DNA of 5,484 nt. It comes from Bacteroidaceae bacterium. Its GTDB lineage: Bacteria; Bacteroidota; Bacteroidia; Bacteroidales; Bacteroidaceae. Position numbers and translations under genes: made by a program. A model generated the notes under the pieces. The model had not been told where the DNA came from. It searched no databases and worked only from the letters and a program-made list of their open reading frames with translations. How positions within the stretch are numbered: position 1 is the stretch's first letter; the number at the start of each line of letters is the position of its first letter. This document shows, piece by piece, positions 1 through 5,484 of the stretch. The stretch spans positions 1-5,484 of the forward strand of contig JABUUA010000104.1 of the NCBI GenBank assembly GCA_021443405.1, written 5' to 3'.

Positions 1-146
1 TAGGTGCGCAGCGATTCCCACGTGGGTTCGAACTCACCGGTCGCCATGGGCTCCTGCGCCTCGCTCACCGGCACTGGGTAAGTAACTTGTTGTGCAAAGG
101 CTACTGAGGCCGTTGCCAAGCAGAACAGTAAAAAGGTCTTTTTCAT
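1..146 (-). CDS. Secreted alpha-L-fucosidase-like protein (GH29), N-terminal part only
   Basis: The gene starts at an ATG at 146-144 and leaves the window after 48 codons plus two bases (TA). Residues 1-18 form a clean signal peptide: Lys-Lys, a hydrophobic core, then A-F-A before Gln19. No lipobox Cys follows, so the product should be periplasmic or secreted. Residues 38-47 (GEFEPTWESL) match, from memory, the segment just before the catalytic barrel in many Bacteroidota GH29 alpha-L-fucosidases, where a Tyr and a PEWF-type motif follow shortly; the trailing TA would fit that Tyr. GH29 enzymes release alpha-linked L-fucose from glycans by a retaining mechanism. The catalytic Asp and acid/base lie outside the window, so the family call rests on a short N-terminal resemblance. 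The gene lies 85 bp downstream of the acyltransferase on the same strand. That gap shows no TAnnTTTG box and no convincing terminator, so co-transcription is likely. Confidence 0.6.
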   Translation of the reverse strand, partial: MKKTFLLFCLATASVAFAQQVTYPVPVSEAQEPMATGEFEPTWESLRT

Positions 147-231
147 ATTCGGTAGTTGTTAATTGTTCTCGGTAGGTGGAGGGTTCGGCGATACTTTCTT
201 TCGAAGAAGTTGTCCGCTCGCGTCGCTTCCT

Positions 232-1386
232 TCATCGTTTCAGCCATTTCTGTTTCAGCCATTCGCGCACGGGCTCGTCGTAGAGTTTCAGCGCCGCCTG
301 CGCCACCAAGAGCGCCACCACGAAGAGACTCACGCTCACCATGATGTGGGTGGTGAGGGGGAGGTCTTCGTGTCCCTCCTTCCACGCCATCTGCAGGTAG
401 CGGGCGAAGATGTGGGTGATGTAGAGCGGATACGAGATGTCGGCCAGCCACTTGCACAGTCGTTGCGAACGAGCGCCGCTCAAACCGCTGCCCGCTCCCA
501 TGGCGATGACAAAGGGGAAGACGGCCACAATGCAGAGCGACTCGTAGAGACCGTTCTGCCAGTAATGAGCCGGGTCGTCCCCGCCGATACGCGGCATACT
601 GAGCGTCGCCACGACGAGCAGCGAGCACCACCAGAAGCCGCCCTTCACCCTGACGAAGCGACGATAGCGCGAGAGGAGCAGACCGCAGAGGATGGGAAAG
701 GAAACCCGCACCCAGGCGATGTGACCTTCCCAGCCCGTGAACAGCCAGCCGCCCGTGACAGTGCCCGCGCTCCAGTAGCCCTCGGGCTTATCGCCCAGCA
801 CATTGAGCCCCGCGCCGAGGTCGATGACAAAGAACGCCGACACGAGGGTGAGCGCCCACAGCACCCGCTTCGACACGCGGCAAAGCACAAAAGCATACAC
901 GACGTTGGCGATATATTCCAGTAGCAGCGACCACTGCGGCGAGTTGATGGGGAAGTTTTCCTCCCATCCCCGATGGTCCATCCACGGTGTGGGAATCATC
1001 AGCACCGTGGTCACATAGATGAGGACGACCTGCCACCAAGGGGTGGTCTTCACCAGCGGGAAGAACGATGTGTCGTAGTGATAAAACAGCAACAGGCCGA
1101 TGAGGCCGCCCAGGATTATCATCGGGTGGAGGCGCACTATGCGGCGCTTGAAGAAATCCACCAGCGACAGGCGCGACGCGCTGAGGCGGTCGTCGTAGGC
1201 ATAACCGAGCACAAAGCCGCTCAGCAGGAAGAAAAAATCGACCGCCAAGTAGCCGTGATTGATGATTTGATGGGTGGTGCCGCCCGAGTAGGTCTCGAAC
1301 AAGTGAAACGCCACCACCATGAGGGCTGCCACGCCCCGCAGTCCGTCGAGGGTTTCGTATCGAGGTTTCGATTCAAGGTACGCCAT
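232..1386 (-). CDS. Acyltransferase-3 family integral membrane protein (OafA/YrhL-like O-acyltransferase)
   Basis: This is a 384-residue multi-pass membrane protein of the acyltransferase-3 family (PF01757), whose members transfer acetyl or other acyl groups to exported or surface glycans at the inner membrane. The family hallmarks are in order: LDGLRG at 13-18 leading into the first membrane helix with the conserved His28; DFFFLLSGF at 50-58; the basic RRxxRLHP segment at 81-88; QWSLLLEY at 151-158; the late SYPLYITH helix at 318-325; and the C-terminal YDEPVREWLK at 369-378. Hydrophobic stretches suggest about ten helices, and the length is normal for a stand-alone family member without an SGNH domain. 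The ATG at 1386-1384 directly follows the purine run AAAAGAAG and lies about 34 bases past a consensus -7 box. It is divergent from the GH43 gene and first in a minus-strand unit with the fucosidase-like gene. The acceptor is unknown; a surface polysaccharide is the usual target. Family assignment is firm, substrate is not. Confidence 0.92.
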   Translation of the reverse strand: MAYLESKPRYETLDGLRGVAALMVVAFHLFETYSGGTTHQIINHGYLAVDFFFLLSGFVLGYAYDDRLSASRLSLVDFFKRRIVRLHPMIILGGLIGLLLFYHYDTSFFPLVKTTPWWQVVLIYVTTVLMIPTPWMDHRGWEENFPINSPQWSLLLEYIANVVYAFVLCRVSKRVLWALTLVSAFFVIDLGAGLNVLGDKPEGYWSAGTVTGGWLFTGWEGHIAWVRVSFPILCGLLLSRYRRFVRVKGGFWWCSLLVVATLSMPRIGGDDPAHYWQNGLYESLCIVAVFPFVIAMGAGSGLSGARSQRLCKWLADISYPLYITHIFARYLQMAWKEGHEDLPLTTHIMVSVSLFVVALLVAQAALKLYDEPVREWLKQKWLKR

Positions 1387-1419
1387 CTTCTTTTAGGTTT
1401 AGTATGCTGTACAATGTTA

Positions 1420-1427
1420 CAAAGATA
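1420..1427 (-). promoter_or_regulatory. Bacteroidota -7 promoter element for the acyltransferase gene
   Basis: On the minus strand this reads TATCTTTG, an exact match to the Bacteroidota primary-sigma -7 consensus TAnnTTTG. It would place transcription initiation near 1413, giving a leader of about 27 bases before the ATG at 1386. The -33 element is weak: about 20 bases upstream there is only GTTAAAG rather than a clear TTTG. The element sits in the only AT-rich stretch of the window. Confidence 0.6.
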
Positions 1428-1457
1428 ATGTTTTTTCTTTAACTGACAGCCCTTTGT

Positions 1458-1474
1458 GCGCAATATTTTTGCGC
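1458..1474. repeat. Inverted repeat spanning the rightward -7 box (possible operator)
   Basis: GCGCAA (1458-1463) and TTGCGC (1469-1474) are perfect inverted arms around a five-base AT spacer. The repeat encloses the rightward -7 element, so a dimeric regulator bound here would block RNA polymerase. The arms are only six bases long and sit next to a CG-alternating run (1471-1479), so chance occurrence is plausible. Confidence 0.3.
1464..1471 (+). promoter_or_regulatory. Bacteroidota -7 promoter element for the GH43-GH2 unit
   Basis: The plus strand reads TATTTTTG, matching TAnnTTTG exactly. Initiation near 1478 would give a leader of about 85 bases before the GH43 ATG at 1564. The -33 box is imperfect: CTTTAAC around 1437-1443 is at a roughly suitable distance, while a real TTTG at 1453-1456 is too close. 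A weak -33 would fit a promoter that needs an activator, as is common for carbohydrate loci in this phylum; that is inference. Confidence 0.55.
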
Positions 1475-1500
1475 GCGCGACGTTATTTATATAGAGGTTG

Positions 1501-1549
1501 CGCCGCCCGCTTCCCCACGAAGGAGGGCGGACGGCAGCGGCTTCCGCCC
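1501..1549 (+). promoter_or_regulatory. GC-rich 5' leader of the GH43 mRNA with two competing stem-loops
   Basis: Within the predicted untranslated leader, GGGCGG at 1525-1530 can pair with either of two identical CCGCCC copies, upstream at 1503-1508 or downstream at 1544-1549. The upstream fold is the stronger: the 6-bp stem continues through a small internal loop into CTTC (1510-1513) pairing with GAAG (1519-1522) around a 5-base loop, with two more base pairs outside a bulged A (1501-1502 with 1532-1533). The downstream alternative leaves that arm free. The central strand also contains AAGGAGG (1520-1526), a full Shine-Dalgarno match with no start codon at a usable distance. No U-run follows either stem, so neither is a standard intrinsic terminator. 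No known riboswitch class is recognised. Confidence 0.35.
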
Positions 1550-1563
1550 GAAATCCTTGCACA

Positions 1564-2673
1564 ATGTGGAATAGAATGTCGTTTCGTCACAGTGTTTTTT
1601 CCTCCCTGACCGGGGAGTTCCGAGGTCGAATCTTCACGCTCCTCGTCCTTATGTTCGTCACCCTTTCCGCCGTCGCCCAGACCGAAGGAACGGCGCGTCC
1701 GAGGCGACCCCGCTTCCACTTCGACGCCACGAACCCTGACGTCCACGACCCCGTGATGGCGCGTGAGGACGGTGTTTACTACATCTTCTCCACGGGCATG
1801 CGCCTTTCTTCCATGGCCTCCGACGACTTGATGACGTGGCGACAAGGGCCGGCCCTCATGCCCGACGTGCCGCAGTGGGCCACCACGGCCGTGCCCGGCT
1901 ACTTCGGACACACGTGGGCCCCCGACATACAGAAGGTGGGAGACACGTGGGTTCTCTACTACAGTTGCTCCACCTTCGGCAAGAACGGCTCGGCCATCGG
2001 CTTGATGACCAACAAGACGCTCAACCCCGCCTCGCCCGACTACCGCTGGGAAGACCAGGGCATGGTGGTGCGCAGCGAACAGCACACAACGCCGTGGAAC
2101 GCCATCGACCCCAACCTGTTGGTCGATAAGAAAGGGCGGGCGTGGCTCACGTGGGGCTCGTTCTGGGACGGCATTCAGTTGGTGCGACTGGCCAAGGACC
2201 TGAAGACACCCGTGGGTTCACCGCGCACCATCGCCCGGCGCTACCAGCGTCGCGGCATGAACGAGCAGGTGCCAAAGGAGGATTTGGAGCGCGCGCAACA
2301 AGCCCCCGAGGCGGGAGCGAACGCCATCGAGGCGCCGTTCATCGTCCGGGCTGGGCGCTACTACTACCTCTTCGCCTCGTGGGACTACTGCTGCAAGGGC
2401 GCCAACAGCAACTACAAAACCGTGGTCGGTCGCTCGAAGAAAGCGGAAGGGCCCTACCTCGACCGCAGGGGCAGGGACATGGCGAGCGGAGGCGGCGAGA
2501 TAGTCGCCCAGCGCGACGACCGCTATTATGGCGTGGGCCACAACGCCGTCTATCAGTTCGACGGACAATGGTATTTCGTGGCCCACGGCTATTCGGTGGC
2601 TCACAACGGTGCTTCGAAACTGATAATCCGGAAGATGCACTTCGACGCCGACGGCTGGCCCGTGCTGGATTAA
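1564..2673 (+). CDS. Secreted GH43 arabinan endo-1,5-alpha-L-arabinosidase-like enzyme
   Basis: From the ATG at 1564 this is a 369-residue, single-domain five-bladed beta-propeller hydrolase that should cleave alpha-1,5-linked arabinan by an inverting mechanism. The GH43 triad is visible: catalytic base Asp62 in VHDPV, pKa-modulating Asp182 in NAIDPN, and acid Glu256 in IEAPF. Also present are WAPDI (118-122), GSFW (198-201), the DYCCKG segment (Cys276-Cys277) and the GHN His326 that sits near the central metal in this group. The pattern most resembles Cellvibrio Arb43A (GH43 subfamily 5). The signal peptide has a long n-region (about 22 residues), a core near residues 23-37, and A-V-A before Gln39. 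There is no lipobox Cys, so a periplasmic location is likely. The ATG at 1576 (residue 5) is an equally possible start; an in-frame TTG at 1498 is unlikely because it would put 22 Arg/Pro-rich residues before the signal. It is first in a unit with the GH2 gene, 46 bp downstream. Exo- versus endo-action cannot be decided here. Confidence 0.88.
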   Translation: MWNRMSFRHSVFSSLTGEFRGRIFTLLVLMFVTLSAVAQTEGTARPRRPRFHFDATNPDVHDPVMAREDGVYYIFSTGMRLSSMASDDLMTWRQGPALMPDVPQWATTAVPGYFGHTWAPDIQKVGDTWVLYYSCSTFGKNGSAIGLMTNKTLNPASPDYRWEDQGMVVRSEQHTTPWNAIDPNLLVDKKGRAWLTWGSFWDGIQLVRLAKDLKTPVGSPRTIARRYQRRGMNEQVPKEDLERAQQAPEAGANAIEAPFIVRAGRYYYLFASWDYCCKGANSNYKTVVGRSKKAEGPYLDRRGRDMASGGGEIVAQRDDRYYGVGHNAVYQFDGQWYFVAHGYSVAHNGASKLIIRKMHFDADGWPVLD

Positions 2674-2719
2674 AGCGCCGGCAAGCCGACGAATCCCTCA
2701 CTCTCAACCTCGGAAGACC

Positions 2720-5458
2720 ATGAAACACCTCCTCACCGCGCTGGCCTTGTTCGCATTTCTGACCGCCGGCGCCCAGCGAACCGAAATCAGTCTGGCCGGC
2801 ACGTGGCAGTCGTCGCTCGGTGAATGTCGCCTGCCCGGCACTACGGACGAGAACCACTTGGGCGGACCGCGCGTGACGTCCGGGCCCACGTCGCAGCTCA
2901 CACGCCTCTATCCCTACCGCGGCATCGTTACTTACGAGCGCACGGTCCATCTGCCGAAGAGCATGGAGGGTCAGGTACTTTCGCTCTACATCGAGCGCAC
3001 GAAGCCCAGCACCCTATGGGTGGATGGCGACAGTATCGGGAGCATCGGTCTGCTGGCCGCCCCGCACGTCTATCGACTTCCGCCGCTGAAGGCCGGACCG
3101 CACCGTATCACGCTCCGCATCGACAACCGCGACGAGGCCGTTCCCTCGGGCGTGCATGGGTCTCACGCATGGACCGACGCCACGCAGACCAACTGGAACG
3201 GACTGCTCGGTCGGCTCGTCATCGAGGCTGTTCCTCGGACGCACATTGCTGACCTACAAGTATATCCCGACATCCACCGCCGTGAGGCGAAGGTGCGACT
3301 CACCCTTGTCGCCGACCGAAAGACGGCGTGCCGCATCGCCCTGACGCTGGACAACGGGGCGCGACACGAGGAGAACGTGACGCTGACGACTGGAGAAAAC
3401 CGGGTGGAGCTGCGCATGGCGATGGACAACGAACTGTGCACGTGGAGCGAGTTCCACCCGCATCTCTACACCCTCACCGCCTCGATTCACACGCGCAAAG
3501 GCACCGACAGTCTGACGCGACGCTTCGGCATGCGGCAGTTCACCACGGAGGGAACGCAGTTTGTCATCAACGGCAAGAAGACGTTTCTGCGGGGCACCCA
3601 CGACGGCTGCGTGTTCCCGCTCACGGGTTATGCGCCCACCGACGTAGGGGAGTGGCGGCGCCTGTTCTCCATCGCCCAGCAATACGGGCTCAACCACTTC
3701 CGCTTCCACAGCTACACGCCCCCGGAAGCGGCCTTCGAGGCGGCCGACGAACTGGGCGTTTATCTGCACGCCGAACTGCCGCTGTGGGGTCGCATCGACA
3801 GCACCACCGCGGGGCAGAACGAGTATCTCCGGCGCGAGGCCTTCGCCACCCTGCGATTCTTGGGCAACCATCCCTCGTTCGTCGGCTTCGGACTGGGCAA
3901 TGAACTATGGGGCGACACCGCCATGATGCACCGCTGGCTCGACGACTTCCGCGCCGCCGACCCGCGACATCTCTACTGCATGGGCGCCAACAACGACCTC
4001 GGTTGGCGCGGTCCGAAGCAGGGCGAGGACCTTTACATCACCTGCCGCGTGGGCGGGGGCGAGGGGTTCAGTACGCACGCCCGCACCTCCTTCTCCTTTG
4101 CCGATGCCGACCACGGCGGCTTGCTCAACGGCGAACGTCCTAATACGCAGCGCACCTTCCACCGCGCCGTCGACCTCTGTCCCGTGCCCATCGTGAGCCA
4201 CGAGAGCGGTCAGTTCCAGATATATCCCGACTACCGCGACCTGCCGAAATACGCAGGTGTGCTGTACCCTTATAGCCTCGAGACGTTCCGGCAGCGCTTG
4301 CAGCAGAACGGACTCACGCCGCAAATCGACGCCTTCCACCAGGCCACGGGCCGCTGGGCGGTGGAGTGTTACAAGGCCGACATGGAGATGTGCCGGCGCA
4401 CCGAAGGCTTCGGCGGTTTCCAACTGCTCGATATCAAGGACTATCCCGGGCAGGGCTCGGCGCTGGTGGGCGTGCTCGACGCGTTCATGGACAGCAAGGG
4501 ACTGGTAGAACCCGCCACGTTCCGTCAGTGGAATGCTCCCGTTGTCCCCCTCGCCCTCCTGCCTTCGCATTGCTTTACGACTGCCGACACACTGCGCTTC
4601 GGCGTGGCGTTGAGCAACTACAGCGAAGACGACTTTCGGCAGCCGCTCCGCTGGACGTTGGGCACAGAGCAGGGCGAGGTGATGGCCGAAGCACCGCAGG
4701 GAACAGTCCGTCAGGTGGCTACGGTGGAGGTGCCGCTCCGCTCCTTCGGACCGGCGAGCCTGCTGACTCTCACGCTCTCGACGGGTCCTTATCAGAACAG
4801 CTACCGCTTGTGGGTGTACGACGATGCCGACGTGCCAAGCATCGCGTTGGAGGCCGACTCGCTCTCCGCCGCCGTGGAACAGGCATTGCTGGCGGGCGGC
4901 ACCGTGCTGCTCTGCCCGCGCCATGCCGACATCGAAGGGCAGTCGGTGGGCGGACTCTTCACGCCCGACTACTGGAACTACGCTATGTTCAAGAGCATTA
5001 GTGAGAACAACCGCCGCCCCGTTTCGCCCGGAACGCTCGGACTTCTCATGGACCCTGAGCATCCTTTGTTCGATAGTTTCCCCACCGAAGGGCGAAGCGA
5101 CTGGCAGTGGTGGAGCGTGGCGCTGCACTCGCGTCCGCTCGTCCTCAACGCGTTGCCCCGTGACTACCTCCCCCTCGTGCAGGCGGTGGACAACGTGGAG
5201 CGCAATCACAAGCTCGGCATCCTCATGGAGTTCCGCGTGGGACAAGGGCGTCTGTTGCTCTGCACCACCCGTCTCGACGCCCTCAGCGCCTACCCCGAAG
5301 GGCGTGCCTACGCCCGTGCCCTGCGCCGCTACGTCGCCAGTCACGACTTCCAGCCGCGCCACACCCTCAGCGTGGCCCAACTGCGCTCGCTCCTCTACAG
5401 CCAGACGGCCGAACTGCACATTCAGGGCGTGCGGAACATCACGGACTATAAGCACTGA
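2720..5458 (+). CDS. Secreted multidomain GH2 glycosidase (beta-galactosidase/beta-glucuronidase superfamily)
   Basis: This 912-residue protein starts at an ATG preceded by GGAAGA. Residues 1-18 are a signal peptide ending A-G-A before Gln19, without a lipobox. A GH2 sugar-binding jelly-roll follows (about 20-170, with LAGTW, LPGTTDE at 38-44 and LWVDG), then an Ig-like domain (about 175-275). The catalytic TIM barrel (about 278-605) has GTHDG at 292-296, HFRFHSYTPPEAAFEAADE at 326-344, acid/base Glu395 in GLGNELWG, and the likely nucleophile Glu495 in SHESGQ, 100 residues later. GFGGFQLLD (563-571) closes the barrel. A beta-rich linker (about 610-700) leads to a C-terminal alpha/beta module (about 705-880) resembling a class-I glutamine-amidotransferase-like fold. 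GH2 enzymes are retaining exo-glycosidases; substrates include beta-galactosides, glucuronides, mannosides and arabinopyranosides, and the sequence does not settle which. The pairing with a GH43 arabinanase suggests a pectic side-chain sugar. The protein is longer than minimal GH2 enzymes because of the added C-terminal modules. Confidence 0.9.
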   Translation: MKHLLTALALFAFLTAGAQRTEISLAGTWQSSLGECRLPGTTDENHLGGPRVTSGPTSQLTRLYPYRGIVTYERTVHLPKSMEGQVLSLYIERTKPSTLWVDGDSIGSIGLLAAPHVYRLPPLKAGPHRITLRIDNRDEAVPSGVHGSHAWTDATQTNWNGLLGRLVIEAVPRTHIADLQVYPDIHRREAKVRLTLVADRKTACRIALTLDNGARHEENVTLTTGENRVELRMAMDNELCTWSEFHPHLYTLTASIHTRKGTDSLTRRFGMRQFTTEGTQFVINGKKTFLRGTHDGCVFPLTGYAPTDVGEWRRLFSIAQQYGLNHFRFHSYTPPEAAFEAADELGVYLHAELPLWGRIDSTTAGQNEYLRREAFATLRFLGNHPSFVGFGLGNELWGDTAMMHRWLDDFRAADPRHLYCMGANNDLGWRGPKQGEDLYITCRVGGGEGFSTHARTSFSFADADHGGLLNGERPNTQRTFHRAVDLCPVPIVSHESGQFQIYPDYRDLPKYAGVLYPYSLETFRQRLQQNGLTPQIDAFHQATGRWAVECYKADMEMCRRTEGFGGFQLLDIKDYPGQGSALVGVLDAFMDSKGLVEPATFRQWNAPVVPLALLPSHCFTTADTLRFGVALSNYSEDDFRQPLRWTLGTEQGEVMAEAPQGTVRQVATVEVPLRSFGPASLLTLTLSTGPYQNSYRLWVYDDADVPSIALEADSLSAAVEQALLAGGTVLLCPRHADIEGQSVGGLFTPDYWNYAMFKSISENNRRPVSPGTLGLLMDPEHPLFDSFPTEGRSDWQWWSVALHSRPLVLNALPRDYLPLVQAVDNVERNHKLGILMEFRVGQGRLLLCTTRLDALSAYPEGRAYARALRRYVASHDFQPRHTLSVAQLRSLLYSQTAELHIQGVRNITDYKH

Positions 5459-5473
5459 CGCGCCGCTGGCCCG

Positions 5474-5484
5474 ATGAGGCTGCG
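5474..5484 (+). CDS. Possible start of a further operon gene (edge fragment)
   Basis: An ATG at 5474 lies 15 bp after the GH2 stop and reads Met-Arg-Leu plus two bases before the window ends. The short gap, the absence of a terminator and a basic-then-hydrophobic beginning would suit another exported enzyme in the same unit. Three codons cannot show that this is a gene, and no clear ribosome-binding site precedes it. Confidence 0.25.

Noticed and set aside
196..212. Imperfect palindrome around TTCGAA in the acyltransferase-fucosidase gap
   Set aside because: Symmetry breaks after the central six bases and no T-run follows on the minus strand, so it does not support a terminator or operator call.
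163..924. A 253-codon plus-strand frame across the acyltransferase gene
   Set aside because: It is the antisense shadow of the well-supported minus-strand membrane protein; its translation is rich in His, Arg, Glu and Pro and has no domain features.
1471..1479. GCGCGCGCG run as a functional Z-DNA or phase-variable tract
   Set aside because: Only nine bases of alternation; too short to argue for slippage or structural function.
1498..1563. TTG at 1498 as the GH43 start
   Set aside because: It would place 22 Arg/Pro/Ala-rich residues ahead of an already long signal-peptide n-region and overlaps the leader stem-loops. The ATG at 1564 or 1576 fits better.
2676..2697. CGGC-AA-GCCG inverted repeat between GH43 and GH2 as a terminator
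   Set aside because: The stem is only four base pairs with a two-base loop and no T-run follows. The two genes are 46 bp apart and look co-transcribed.
3259..4240. Similar strings around TATATCCCGAC at about 3261 and 4220 as a direct repeat
   Set aside because: Both encode a short Tyr-Pro-Asp motif in different GH2 domains; the match is about a dozen bases and does not extend.
3905..5455. A 516-codon open frame antisense to the 3' half of the GH2 gene
   Set aside because: The sense strand encodes a recognisable GH2 protein with catalytic motifs over the same span. Long antisense frames are expected in GC-rich coding DNA, and this translation shows no recognisable domain, only His/Val/Ala/Arg-rich low-information sequence.
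1..5484. Search for tRNA, rRNA, CRISPR repeats, insertion-sequence ends or transposase motifs
   Set aside because: Nothing on either strand resembled these; almost all sequence outside 1387-1563 is accounted for by the coding regions.

Overview
The window is a GC-rich piece of a Bacteroidota genome, most likely a gut, rumen or oral Prevotellaceae-type organism. It looks like part of a carbohydrate-degradation locus. Three observations support this. Both genes at the central divergent junction are preceded by a match to the Bacteroidota -7 promoter element TAnnTTTG. All three predicted exported enzymes end their signal peptides with A-x-A followed by Gln, as in the Bacteroidota 'Q-rule'. The enzyme families (GH29-like, GH43 arabinanase, large multidomain GH2) are typical of polysaccharide utilization loci in this phylum. 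No susC/susD pair or regulator gene lies inside the window, so membership of a full locus is inferred.

Layout: the left part (1-1386) is on the minus strand. An acyltransferase-3 family membrane protein (232-1386) is followed, 85 bp downstream, by the first 48 codons of a secreted enzyme that looks like a GH29 alpha-L-fucosidase and runs off the left edge. A 177-bp AT-rich-to-GC-rich divergent intergenic region (1387-1563) carries back-to-back promoters, an inverted repeat over the rightward -7 box, and a GC-rich leader with two competing stem-loops. The right part (1564-5458) is on the plus strand: a secreted GH43 enzyme closely resembling arabinan endo-1,5-alpha-L-arabinosidases, then 46 bp later a secreted 912-residue GH2 glycosidase with an extra C-terminal module. 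A possible start of a further gene lies 15 bp after the GH2 stop, at the right edge.

Working together: the GH43 enzyme would cut alpha-1,5-arabinan, the GH2 enzyme would remove a beta-linked (or related) terminal sugar, and the putative fucosidase would remove alpha-L-fucose. That set fits breakdown of decorated plant cell-wall pectin or hemicellulose side chains. Neither complete hydrolase has a lipobox cysteine, so both are more likely periplasmic than surface-anchored. The acyltransferase-3 protein is probably an inner-membrane O-acyltransferase acting on a cell-surface glycan, and its link to the hydrolases is only positional.

Nothing here demands a wholly new system. The parts most worth a second look are the GH43 leader RNA with its mutually exclusive hairpins and the non-catalytic-looking C-terminal module of the GH2 enzyme.
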